Below are positions 1 to 7,345 of a stretch of DNA of 18,418 bases, piece by piece. Position 1 is the first letter of the stretch; each line of letters opens with the position of its first letter. The position numbers and the translations under genes were made by a program. The DNA comes from Acidobacteriota bacterium (GTDB lineage: Bacteria > Acidobacteriota > Terriglobia > Terriglobales > Acidobacteriaceae). The stretch is from contig JAJZJJ010000005.1 in assembly GCA_021810175.1 (NCBI GenBank), forward strand, positions 1-18,418. Direction: 5' to 3'. The notes below the pieces were generated by a model that made no database searches, had not been told where the DNA came from, and worked only from the letters and a program-made list of their open reading frames with translations.

Positions 1-1
1 G

Positions 2-2905
2 AAGCAAACGCGGGAGCGGTTTGTGCGGGATCCTTTCGCCTCGCTGGACGAGGTGGACGCCCGCATTTACCGAAGCGGCGACCTTGCGCGGATGAATGTT
101 GCGGGTGATCTGGAATTCATGGGCCGTGCCGACTCGCAGGTGAAGCTGCGCGGATTCCGCATCGAGCTGGGCGAAATCGAAGCGGCCATGGTGGAGGCTG
201 ACAGCGCGATTCTCGCCGCGGCATGCCGCATATGGCATGATGAGACGCAAAACGCCGATCAGCTGGTGGGCTACATCGTGGCACGCGAGGGCAGCCAGCC
301 GGACGAAGAGAATCTGCGCGCGTATCTGCGGAGCCATCTGCCCCACTACATGGTGCCGGCAGCGATTGAGACGCTGGCGGAGATGCCTGTGCTGCCGAGT
401 GGAAAACTCAATCGCGCGGCGCTGCCGGCGCCGCAGCCCGCGGCAGCAAAAGAGACGCTTCCCGCGCACCGGCCGCTGACTCCCACAGAACTGAGCATCG
501 CGGGAACGTGGAAGACTGCGCTGGGTGTTTCCTCCGTCTTGCCGGACGATGACTTCTTTCTCGATCTCGGCGGAGACTCTCTGCGGGTGGCGCGCATGGT
601 CTCGGAACTGCGTGCGCTCCCGAAGTTCGCCGCGATATCTGTGGCTGACGTCTACGATCATCCGACCCTTGCTTCGCTGGCCGCCGCCGTGGATGCGGCC
701 GGGGGACAAGTTTATCGGCAGCGCCCCGAACCGGTAGCGCCGGGTGCGCGCCGCCAGCGGGAAGCGACGGAAGGCAGGCGCTATGTGCTTGCGGGGCTCG
801 CCCAGTCGGTGTCGCTCTACTTCATGTTCGGGATGGGCGCGGTTGAATGGATCACCCCGTATCTGCTTTACCTGTTGCTGGTCCGGGACGCGCATTCGCC
901 ACTCGTAGCGGCGGTTTGGGCCGCGGCAAGCGCCGCAGCGATCTTTCCCGTCTTTCTGCTGGTGGCCCTGGCCGCCAAATGGCTGCTGCTAGGAAGGATT
1001 CGCCCGGGCCGGTATCCGCTTTGGGGCTGGTACTACCTGCGATGGTGGTTTGTACAGAATATGGCCGGGATGGTGCCGCTGGATTACCTCGGTGGCACCC
1101 CGCTGCTTCCCTACCTCTACCGACTGTTCGGTGTCAGGGTGGGGAAAGATGTGCATTTGGCCAGCGATGGTATCGCGGCCTTCGATCTGATTTCCATCGG
1201 CGATGGCTCCAGCGTGAGCGATGAGTCCTCCCTGGCCGGCTTTACGGTGGAGGATGGGGAACTGATTATCGGCGAGGTGAAGATAGGGCGCAGGTGTTTT
1301 GTTGGCGGCCGCGCCGTGCTTGGTCCGGATACCGTCATGGAAGACGGTGCGCGGCTCGAAGACCTGTCTCTGCTCCCTTCCGGAGCGCGCATTCCCGCGG
1401 GAGAGACGTGGGCTGGCTCGCCGGCCCGGCGGGTTATTCATCCAGTCGTGGATATGCCGCCGGCGGTAGCGTGCCGTCCCGTGCGCAGGTTTGCCGCCAG
1501 TTTCCTCTATGTGGCTCTGGCGCTGGCGTTTCCCATCATGCTGCTGACGGCCATATTGCCGGGCATGATTCTGCTGCTTCGGATAGATCTATTCGTTCAT
1601 CCCCTGCGCTATTTTGCGGCAGCGCCTGTGGTGGGCGCCTCTTTCGTCCTTCTGCTCATGGCCGAAGTAGTTGTGTTCAAGTGGCTGCTGGTGGGCCGGG
1701 TCCGCCCCGGCGTATACCGGGTCGATAGCGCTTTTTATCTGCGCTACTGGTGCGTGGAGCAGTTGCGCTCGCTCAGCCTCGACCTGTTGGGTCCGCTGCA
1801 TTCCACGCTCTATCTCGCGCCCTGGTACCGTGCGCTGGGCGCCCGGCTGGGGCGCTTCGTCGAGGTGTCAACCGCAACCTCCACATCGCCCGATCTGCTG
1901 GAGATCGACGATGGAGGAACCGTGGCCGACGAGGCTTCGCTGGGAACGCCACACATCGAGGGCGGCTGGATGAAAGTGATGCCGACCCGTCTGGGGCGGC
2001 GCGCATTTGTGGGCAATAGCGGAATGCTTCCGGGCGGCTCCACGCTGGGCGAGGGTTCGCTCATCGGTGTTCTGTCCATGGCCCCCGCGGCGGATCAGGC
2101 AGCCATGCCGCATCGCTCCTGGCTCGGCTCCCCGCCCATCCTGCTGCCTCGCCGCCAGGTGTGTGCCGATTTCGGCGATCAGCGCACTTATACTCCGCCA
2201 CGCAGACTCCGCCTGGCCCGCGCGGCATTCGAACTGCTGCGCGTCACCCTGCCGCCGGCGGGCTTCATCATCGTTGCCGCCATTGTGATTGAATCGGCGC
2301 TCATGCTGCTGCCCCGTTTCGGAATACCCGCGACTCTTCTGCTTTTGCCCCTGATCTACGGCGTCACCTGTGTTGCCGTGCTGCTCGGAGTCGCGCTCGT
2401 CAAGTGGAGCGTCATTGGGCGCTTCCGCCCGTTCGTCCGGCCCCTGTGGAGCAACTTTATCTGGCGCCTGGAACTGCAGAACGCTCTCTACGAATTTCTC
2501 GCTACGCCTCTCGTCCTGGATTTTCTGCGGGGCACGCCGTTTATTTCCTGGTATCTGCGGCTGCTGGGGGCACGAATCGGGTCGCGTGTATATGTGGGCA
2601 CAACTGGATTTCTGGAGTTCGATCTGACCTCCATCGGCGACCGGACGGCTCTCAACGAGGACTGCATCCTCCAGACCCATCTCTTTGAGGACCGCATTCA
2701 AAAGGCCTCGGAAGTTCACGTCGGCGCCGACTGCAAAGTCGGATCGGATTCGGTGGTTCTCTACGACTCGAAGATGGAGGACGGCGCGCGCCTGGAAGAT
2801 CTGTCGCTGCTGATGAAGGGAGAAACCCTTCTGGGGCGAACCACATGGGTGGGGATTCCAGCGGAACGAGCTGACGGAAGGTCGATTTGCCTGCCGCGTG
2901 ATTAG
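2..2905 (+). CDS. Pls/PosA-like non-ribosomal peptide synthetase, 3' part (A-T-membrane/beta-helix), truncated by the left edge
   Basis: The reading frame is open to the left edge, so only the C-terminal 967 residues are seen; the GTG at 23 is internal because adenylation core text (ERFVRDPF) precedes it. Visible in order: adenylation motifs YRSGDLAR, GRADSQVKLRGFRIELGEIE and LPSGKLNR (with the catalytic Lys), then a carrier domain with LGGDSL (phosphopantetheine Ser codon 578-580). Three similar units follow, at about 800-1440, 1485-2160 and 2215-2880. Each has a hydrophobic membrane pair, a KW..(I/V)GR.RP motif and a left-handed beta-helix-like region. This is the architecture of epsilon-poly-L-lysine synthetase (Pls) and relatives, where the tandem C-terminal units replace condensation domains and link amino acids in a membrane-bound enzyme. 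There is no thioesterase. The substrate cannot be inferred because the specificity pocket lies outside the window. The family call is firm; the product is unknown. Confidence 0.88.
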   Translation, partial: KQTRERFVRDPFASLDEVDARIYRSGDLARMNVAGDLEFMGRADSQVKLRGFRIELGEIEAAMVEADSAILAAACRIWHDETQNADQLVGYIVAREGSQPDEENLRAYLRSHLPHYMVPAAIETLAEMPVLPSGKLNRAALPAPQPAAAKETLPAHRPLTPTELSIAGTWKTALGVSSVLPDDDFFLDLGGDSLRVARMVSELRALPKFAAISVADVYDHPTLASLAAAVDAAGGQVYRQRPEPVAPGARRQREATEGRRYVLAGLAQSVSLYFMFGMGAVEWITPYLLYLLLVRDAHSPLVAAVWAAASAAAIFPVFLLVALAAKWLLLGRIRPGRYPLWGWYYLRWWFVQNMAGMVPLDYLGGTPLLPYLYRLFGVRVGKDVHLASDGIAAFDLISIGDGSSVSDESSLAGFTVEDGELIIGEVKIGRRCFVGGRAVLGPDTVMEDGARLEDLSLLPSGARIPAGETWAGSPARRVIHPVVDMPPAVACRPVRRFAASFLYVALALAFPIMLLTAILPGMILLLRIDLFVHPLRYFAAAPVVGASFVLLLMAEVVVFKWLLVGRVRPGVYRVDSAFYLRYWCVEQLRSLSLDLLGPLHSTLYLAPWYRALGARLGRFVEVSTATSTSPDLLEIDDGGTVADEASLGTPHIEGGWMKVMPTRLGRRAFVGNSGMLPGGSTLGEGSLIGVLSMAPAADQAAMPHRSWLGSPPILLPRRQVCADFGDQRTYTPPRRLRLARAAFELLRVTLPPAGFIIVAAIVIESALMLLPRFGIPATLLLLPLIYGVTCVAVLLGVALVKWSVIGRFRPFVRPLWSNFIWRLELQNALYEFLATPLVLDFLRGTPFISWYLRLLGARIGSRVYVGTTGFLEFDLTSIGDRTALNEDCILQTHLFEDRIQKASEVHVGADCKVGSDSVVLYDSKMEDGARLEDLSLLMKGETLLGRTTWVGIPAERADGRSICLPRD

Positions 2906-3287
2906 AAGGCGCGCGGGAAGCCTGAAATTCCAGCGGATTCAGTAGCTGTTTCCAATCTGCCCGCATGCGAGTGAGCCATTATCGGTCACTCCTTGCCTCT
3001 CTGCCATTTTGGCGACTTTGTCGCCGTACCGCCGGCACTGGATATCCGCGAAGATCGTGGCAGGCCGAGGACGGACCCGCGCGATCGACGCGCACCACTC
3101 TACGCCATATCGGCAGAAGCCGGCAAAACTTAAGAGTCCTTGCGGAACCGGGCGATTCGGGTCGGGTCGCTCCTCACATTTATCCAGCAGTTTCCGATAT
3201 TTGAATTGGGCCCCGATATCCCGATGGTGCTTGCGTGGCCAGTGGCCGGTAAGGGCAGCGGAGCAGCTGCATCATGAAGGAGCTGAG
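2906..3287. other. Intergenic region between the Pls-like NRPS and cheD (382 nt)
   Basis: No convincing gene is seen here. The cheD frame stays open upstream to 3009, but that extension resembles nothing I recognise and lacks a good ribosome binding site. Several short inverted repeats occur: GAGTGA/TCACTC arms at 2969-2974 and 2986-2991, a tight hairpin GGCGAC-TTT-GTCGCC at 3011-3025, and GCGCG-N5-CGCGC at 3079-3093. None is followed by a T-run, so none is a textbook terminator. The cheD promoter presumably lies in the more AT-rich part around 3125-3210, but I see no clear consensus. Confidence 0.5.
3276..3282 (+). promoter_or_regulatory. Ribosome binding site of cheD
   Basis: GAAGGAG lies 5 nt before the ATG at 3288. 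It decides the start against the longer open frame that begins at 3009. Confidence 0.7.
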
Positions 3288-3833
3288 ATGTCCACCGACG
3301 GAGAGTTGCCGCAGGTTCATATTGATCCGGGCGAATCGCATCTGATCCGCCAGCCGGGGATACTGCGCACGCTGCTGGGGTCATGTGTGGGGATTACGTT
3401 CTGGGTGGAGCGGCTGCGCATTGGCGCGCTGTGCCATCCGATGCTGCCCGCATTTCCGACGCAGCAGGCCGCGGCGATTCCGCGGGCGGCAGGGCTGCGT
3501 TATGTGGATTTCGCCATTCTCGACATGGCAGCACAGCTGGACGCGCTGGGGGCGGCGCGAAGCGAAGTGGAGGTAAAGATTTTCGGAGGCGCGGATGTGC
3601 TGGATGTGGGCCGACACCATTCCCGGCCGACGGTGGGGAGGCTGAACGGGGAAGTTGCTGTGAGCGTGCTGCGCGCCGAGGGGTATAAGGTAGCCGCGTC
3701 CAGCCTTGGGGGCAGGGAAGGCGTGCACATTCAGTTCAACACCCTGAGCGGCGAGGTGCTGCTGCGCCGCTTTGGCCGGCTGCGCAAGGCGAGCTGCCAC
3801 CATCATTCCGACCTGGCCACCTGCCATCGCTGA
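3288..3833 (+). CDS. cheD: CheD-type chemoreceptor glutamine deamidase
   Basis: CheD proteins deamidate specific glutamines of methyl-accepting chemoreceptors and, in many bacteria, bind the phosphatase CheC; they act at the cytoplasmic face of receptor arrays. The 181-residue product has the family hallmarks: TLLGSCVGITFW (residues 28-39, nucleophile Cys33), GALCHPMLP with His50 at the expected 17-residue spacing, KIFGGADVL (97-105), and VGRLNGEVAVSVL followed by SSLGGREG and an FNT segment. The length is normal. The C-terminus ends in an unusual His/Cys-rich tail (CHHHSDLATCH, 170-180). No other chemotaxis or flagellar gene is nearby, so it probably serves receptors encoded elsewhere. The family assignment is secure; the activity is inferred from the conserved Cys-His pair. 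Confidence 0.92.
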   Translation: MSTDGELPQVHIDPGESHLIRQPGILRTLLGSCVGITFWVERLRIGALCHPMLPAFPTQQAAAIPRAAGLRYVDFAILDMAAQLDALGAARSEVEVKIFGGADVLDVGRHHSRPTVGRLNGEVAVSVLRAEGYKVAASSLGGREGVHIQFNTLSGEVLLRRFGRLRKASCHHHSDLATCHR

Positions 3834-3946
3834 TGAAGGGAACCGAAGGAACCGCGGCCGCCATTGAGATTTGGGCTACACGATCCGAGGGCAAGCGGAA
3901 GCGTGGCCGGAGGCGGTAATCTGGTTTGCAACGGGAAGGGAAGTGC

Positions 3947-3955
3947 GGAGGGAAG
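3947..3955 (+). promoter_or_regulatory. Ribosome binding site of the epimerase-like gene
   Basis: GGAGG at 3947-3951 lies 4 nt before the ATG at 3956. This favours that start over the in-frame TTG at 3926. Confidence 0.65.
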
Positions 3956-4981
3956 ATGAAGGTTCTTTTTATCGGTGGCACCGGAATTATCAGTACAGCC
4001 TGCACGAAGCTTGCCGCAGAGCGAGGCATCGATTTGACTCTGCTGCGGCGCGGCCAGCGAACTGCAAGCATTCCGAACGCTGTCCGCACCATGGTCGCCG
4101 ATATTGCCGATGAGGCAGCTGTGAGGAGCGCGCTTGCCAGCGAGAAGTTCGACGCAGTTGTCGACTGGATTGCATTTACTGGGGCCGATGTGGAACGGGA
4201 CATCCGCCTGTTTCGCGATCACACCGACCAGTATGTCTTTATCAGCTCAGCGAGTGCTTATCAGAAGCCGGCGGGCGATTATCTCATTTCGGAGTCAACG
4301 CCGCTCGCCAATCCGTACTGGCAATACTCGCGCGACAAGATTGCCTGCGAGGAGCGGCTGATGCAGGAGTACCGCGGGTCCGGCTTTCCCGTCACGATTG
4401 TGCGTCCATCCCTGACTTACGGAGATACGCAGATCGTTCTGGCGGTCAACAGCTGGCAGAGGTCTTATACGGTGATCGACCGCATGCGGCGGGGAAAGAA
4501 GGTAATCGTTCCCGGGGATGGATCGTCGCTGTGGGTTATTACGCATAACAGCGATTTTGCTCAGGGGCTGATCGGCCTGCTCGGCCATCGCCAGGCAATC
4601 GGACATGCGTTCCATATCACCAGCGATGAAGTTCTCAGCTGGGATCAGATCTACACGATCACAGGACGCGCGGCCGGTGTTGAACCGCAGCTGGTGCACA
4701 TCGCTTCGGATTTTCTGGGTGCGTGCGTGCCGGATCTGGTCGGAAGCCTCACGGGGGACAAATCGGCGAGCGTGGTCTTCGATAACAGCAAGATCAAACG
4801 CTTTGTTCCGGGCTACAGCGCCAGGGTTCCATATGCCGAAGGAGTCGAGCGGACGATTGCCTGGTTCGATGGCGCAGCTGAGCGACGGGCGATCGACGAA
4901 CAGGCAAACGCCGACTGGGACAAGATCATTGCTGGGTATGAACGAGGCCTGGAAGCCACTGTACGCAGCCTGCATCGCTAA
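3956..4981 (+). CDS. NAD(P)-dependent epimerase/dehydratase, extended SDR family
   Basis: The 341-residue protein is an extended short-chain dehydrogenase/reductase of the nucleotide-sugar epimerase/dehydratase type. The N-terminal Rossmann motif reads GGTGIIS (residues 7-13), a known variant of GxxGxxG. A Ser-rich strand FISSASAY (95-102) and the catalytic pair Tyr124/Lys128 in YSRDK complete the active site. VRPSLTYGD (149-157) matches the substrate-binding region of the superfamily. There is no signal peptide, so it should be cytosolic. The start at 3956 places the nucleotide-binding strand immediately after Met, as usual. The gene lies 122 nt after cheD and ends 10 nt from the stop of the convergent exported enzyme gene. 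The substrate cannot be told from sequence alone; a sugar nucleotide is likely. No functional link with cheD is evident. Confidence 0.85.
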   Translation: MKVLFIGGTGIISTACTKLAAERGIDLTLLRRGQRTASIPNAVRTMVADIADEAAVRSALASEKFDAVVDWIAFTGADVERDIRLFRDHTDQYVFISSASAYQKPAGDYLISESTPLANPYWQYSRDKIACEERLMQEYRGSGFPVTIVRPSLTYGDTQIVLAVNSWQRSYTVIDRMRRGKKVIVPGDGSSLWVITHNSDFAQGLIGLLGHRQAIGHAFHITSDEVLSWDQIYTITGRAAGVEPQLVHIASDFLGACVPDLVGSLTGDKSASVVFDNSKIKRFVPGYSARVPYAEGVERTIAWFDGAAERRAIDEQANADWDKIIAGYERGLEATVRSLHR

Positions 4982-4991
4982 TGCGCGCGGA

Positions 4992-6938
4992 TCATGCCGT
5001 GGCAGGAGCTTCCATTCTCAGAGTTACTTTCTGGCCGGGCAGCATGGGCACGGTCAGCGGTATGCACTCGAACCCAGGAACGAGATTGAAACTGCGCTCT
5101 GAGGGGATTGGCTCAAAAGCCGGGCCGCCGGTTTGAATCACAAGCTGCCCGGCGGGTTTGGCGATGCGCACGATGTCGACGCCTGGTTGCCCCATTTTGT
5201 CTGAGGCGCGTGCGATGACCGGCAGGATGAAACGAATTCCCGCCGGGGCAGATTCATCTATGGAAGCCGTGATTTCGATGCCGGAGGCATCGAGCCGGTA
5301 TTGCAGCATATAGAGCACATCGCCACTGGACGGGGATTCGCGGGAAGCGGACAGCAGGCGTCCGTGCGCCTGGAAAACTATCTGTCCGTCACGCTGCCGG
5401 GCCGTCAGCATGGCAGCATAATCGGTATCGCTGGAATAAGTCTCACGCGCAAGCTGGAACTCAATGCGGGGGGTGAGCGGCATGTGGGGAAGATCGCGGT
5501 ATGACTGCTGATTGTTCAGCTCAACCATCTCGTAGCGGGTCATGCTGGCTGTGAGGACGGGACCGAGGCTTCGATGGAAGAGGACGCCGAGCGAACCGCC
5601 CGAGACATGGCCGCCCATCCGCCTGGGAGCGACCTTCTCATAGTCGCAGTCGTAGGCGGTGACGGTGGCACGCCAGTCGCCGACAGCGGCCAGATGGGTG
5701 TCGATGACCGGGTAACTGCGGAGGCCGTAGGGTTCGTCGCGCGGCAGCCTGAGGCGTTCCGCCGGGAGGGGATCGGGGCAACGGTCGAGGACGGCAGCCA
5801 GTGCTTTGGCGTGGGTAAAGGTGTGATGGATGCAGGGGAAGTCTGTGTGGACGAAGTAATCGGGGCCGCCATAGAGCAGGCCGTTGTGGGTGCAGGCTCT
5901 CATTAACTCCAGATTGCGGAGAGCGGCCTCTTTGAAGCGCAGGTCGGACTGCCCGAGCATGATGAACCCGGGATGGCAGCCGTCGGTCGTGCGGCTTCCC
6001 CACCAGCTCCATTTGTAGTTGCGCGTGCCCCAGCTGTTATCCCAGGCCCCGTCGGGCAGCATGAATTCGAGCGCCGTGCGCATCGCGGCGACCACCTGAT
6101 TCAGGACCGCGGAGTCGTTCGCCAGCACCGCGTACATGCCCAGCGAAGGCAGCGATTCCTCGACGTCGTAACCCAGGTCGACGGGCCGGCAGCCCTTCGG
6201 GCTGAGCTTGCGCTGCGGATGCCCCTCCCCGAAGAGGATGCCGGAAGGCGTGAAGAAGTCCAGTGAGGCATGGGCCAGTTCGCGGGCGCGGTCGAAGTAG
6301 CGATGTTCTTCCAGCACCTGGCCACAAAGAAAGAACGCAAGCGAGGAAGAAACCGGGTAGTTGATATTGCCGGTTTCGATGGTGATGTAGCCGTGGAGGA
6401 ATTTAGCGGCGGCCCTGAGGCGAGCGGTCCATTGCCTGCGTGTGGCCGGGTCGAGGAGCGACCCATGGTGATGAAGGCTTTCCGCGAGGGCAATCGTATG
6501 AAAGACGGTGATGCCCTTCCAGGAACTGAGGGTCACATCGTTGATCCAGCTACCGTCGCGTTGGCTCACTTGGCGTTCGGACCAGTCGTGCACCTGAAGC
6601 GCGGCGCGCAGGTAGCGGTCGTCGCCGGTGGCGCTCGCCATGCGGAGGAGCGGATAAATGGCCTCGCCGCATCGACCATGGATCACGACGCAGGAGGGGC
6701 ACAGAAATCCTCCATGGGTGGCAGGATCGTCCTGGGAAACCTGGTGAGTCAGCAGAGCGTCGCACCAGTGGTGAAGAAGGTCGGCATAGGGATTTCCATG
6801 CTGTCCGCTGGAGTGGATCGGACGAGCCGATGCGGCGGTTGAGCCATACGCGGCCGGCACAACAGCGGCGGCGGACTGGACGGCAGCCATACGGAGGAAA
6901 TCCCGGCGATTCAGTGGTGACGCTGGAGCTTTGCGCAT
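4992..6938 (-). CDS. TAT-exported (alpha/alpha)-toroid enzyme, putative polysaccharide lyase or glycosidase
   Basis: The 648-residue product begins with a twin-arginine signal: RRDFLR at residues 11-16, then a moderately hydrophobic Ala-rich stretch to about 38. It is therefore probably folded in the cytosol and exported. Residues about 50-400 are helical, with repeated Trp/His/Gly-rich turns such as GGFLCPSC, GSWINDV, NINYPVSS and DNSWGTRNYKWSWWG, like the toroid of heparinase, alginate lyase or GH88-type enzymes. Residues about 420-648 look beta-rich and end in a sandwich-like domain. I do not recognise the exact family and do not assign a substrate. The ATG at 6938 is preceded by GAGGG at a good distance. 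It is divergent from the debranching-enzyme-like gene (407 nt between the starts) and convergent with the epimerase gene. Position beside a glucosidase and a sugar epimerase fits carbohydrate breakdown. Function is inferred from fold-like features only. Confidence 0.6.
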   Translation of the reverse strand: MRKAPASPLNRRDFLRMAAVQSAAAVVPAAYGSTAASARPIHSSGQHGNPYADLLHHWCDALLTHQVSQDDPATHGGFLCPSCVVIHGRCGEAIYPLLRMASATGDDRYLRAALQVHDWSERQVSQRDGSWINDVTLSSWKGITVFHTIALAESLHHHGSLLDPATRRQWTARLRAAAKFLHGYITIETGNINYPVSSSLAFFLCGQVLEEHRYFDRARELAHASLDFFTPSGILFGEGHPQRKLSPKGCRPVDLGYDVEESLPSLGMYAVLANDSAVLNQVVAAMRTALEFMLPDGAWDNSWGTRNYKWSWWGSRTTDGCHPGFIMLGQSDLRFKEAALRNLELMRACTHNGLLYGGPDYFVHTDFPCIHHTFTHAKALAAVLDRCPDPLPAERLRLPRDEPYGLRSYPVIDTHLAAVGDWRATVTAYDCDYEKVAPRRMGGHVSGGSLGVLFHRSLGPVLTASMTRYEMVELNNQQSYRDLPHMPLTPRIEFQLARETYSSDTDYAAMLTARQRDGQIVFQAHGRLLSASRESPSSGDVLYMLQYRLDASGIEITASIDESAPAGIRFILPVIARASDKMGQPGVDIVRIAKPAGQLVIQTGGPAFEPIPSERSFNLVPGFECIPLTVPMLPGQKVTLRMEAPATA

Positions 6939-7345
6939 AATCCCTCTGGAACGAAGTTAAGGCGACTGGGCTGAAACCGACTCGCACGCGCAGCAGAGTA
7001 CCTGATCCGAAAAGCCGGAACGGTAGCTCGCCGACCGCGCGACAAGCGAAAGGCCGCCAGAGGAACGATGAAGGTTGTACCGAGACGAATGTGTTCATCG
7101 AGCACTGGCATGATTTGGTGGACGGGCAGGCGATTCAGTTTACCTATGCGGTGAGTCGATTGGCCACCTCGCCGCAGCCAGCGCGATATTCACTTGCTGC
7201 CGCAACTTCGAGCGCGCGGATCAGATTGCAGCGTAATGGCGTACGGGGGCGAGGGCACGCATCTAATTCCTTTGGGGAATTTCAGAGCGCCGGACACGCG
7301 GACGAGGAGTGGGCCGAGCCAATATGCAAATTGTTGAGGAGTGCA
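6939..7345. promoter_or_regulatory. Divergent intergenic region with candidate operator
   Basis: This 407-nt region separates the start codons of two divergent carbohydrate-enzyme genes and must carry both promoters. A GTG at 7091 opens the same frame as the rightward gene, but those extra 85 residues do not look like protein of this family. One clean inverted repeat is seen, AATTCC-N5-GGAATT at 7265-7281, 64 nt before the rightward start; it is a candidate operator. No convincing -35/-10 pair was found. Confidence 0.4.
7336..7341 (+). promoter_or_regulatory. Ribosome binding site of the amylo-alpha-1,6-glucosidase-like gene
   Basis: GAGGAG lies 4 nt before the ATG at 7346. It supports this internal start rather than the GTG at 7091, which has no such signal. 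Confidence 0.7.

Noticed and set aside
1868..2719. 283-residue open frame on the minus strand
   Set aside because: It lies wholly antisense to the beta-helix part of the NRPS, which has clear family motifs; the translation is low in hydrophobic order and rich in Gln/Arg, as expected for a shadow in GC-rich DNA.
3011..3025. Hairpin GGCGAC-TTT-GTCGCC as terminator of the NRPS gene
   Set aside because: The stem is perfect, but no T-run follows on either strand and it lies over 100 nt after the stop codon.
3009..3287. Longer N-terminus for CheD
   Set aside because: CheD proteins start shortly before the LGSC motif; GAAGGAG before 3288 fits, and the upstream translation is Arg-rich and without motif.
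7091..7345. Longer N-terminus for the glucosidase-like protein, starting at GTG 7091
   Set aside because: The extra residues show no family similarity that I can see, and GAGGAG sits right before the ATG at 7346.
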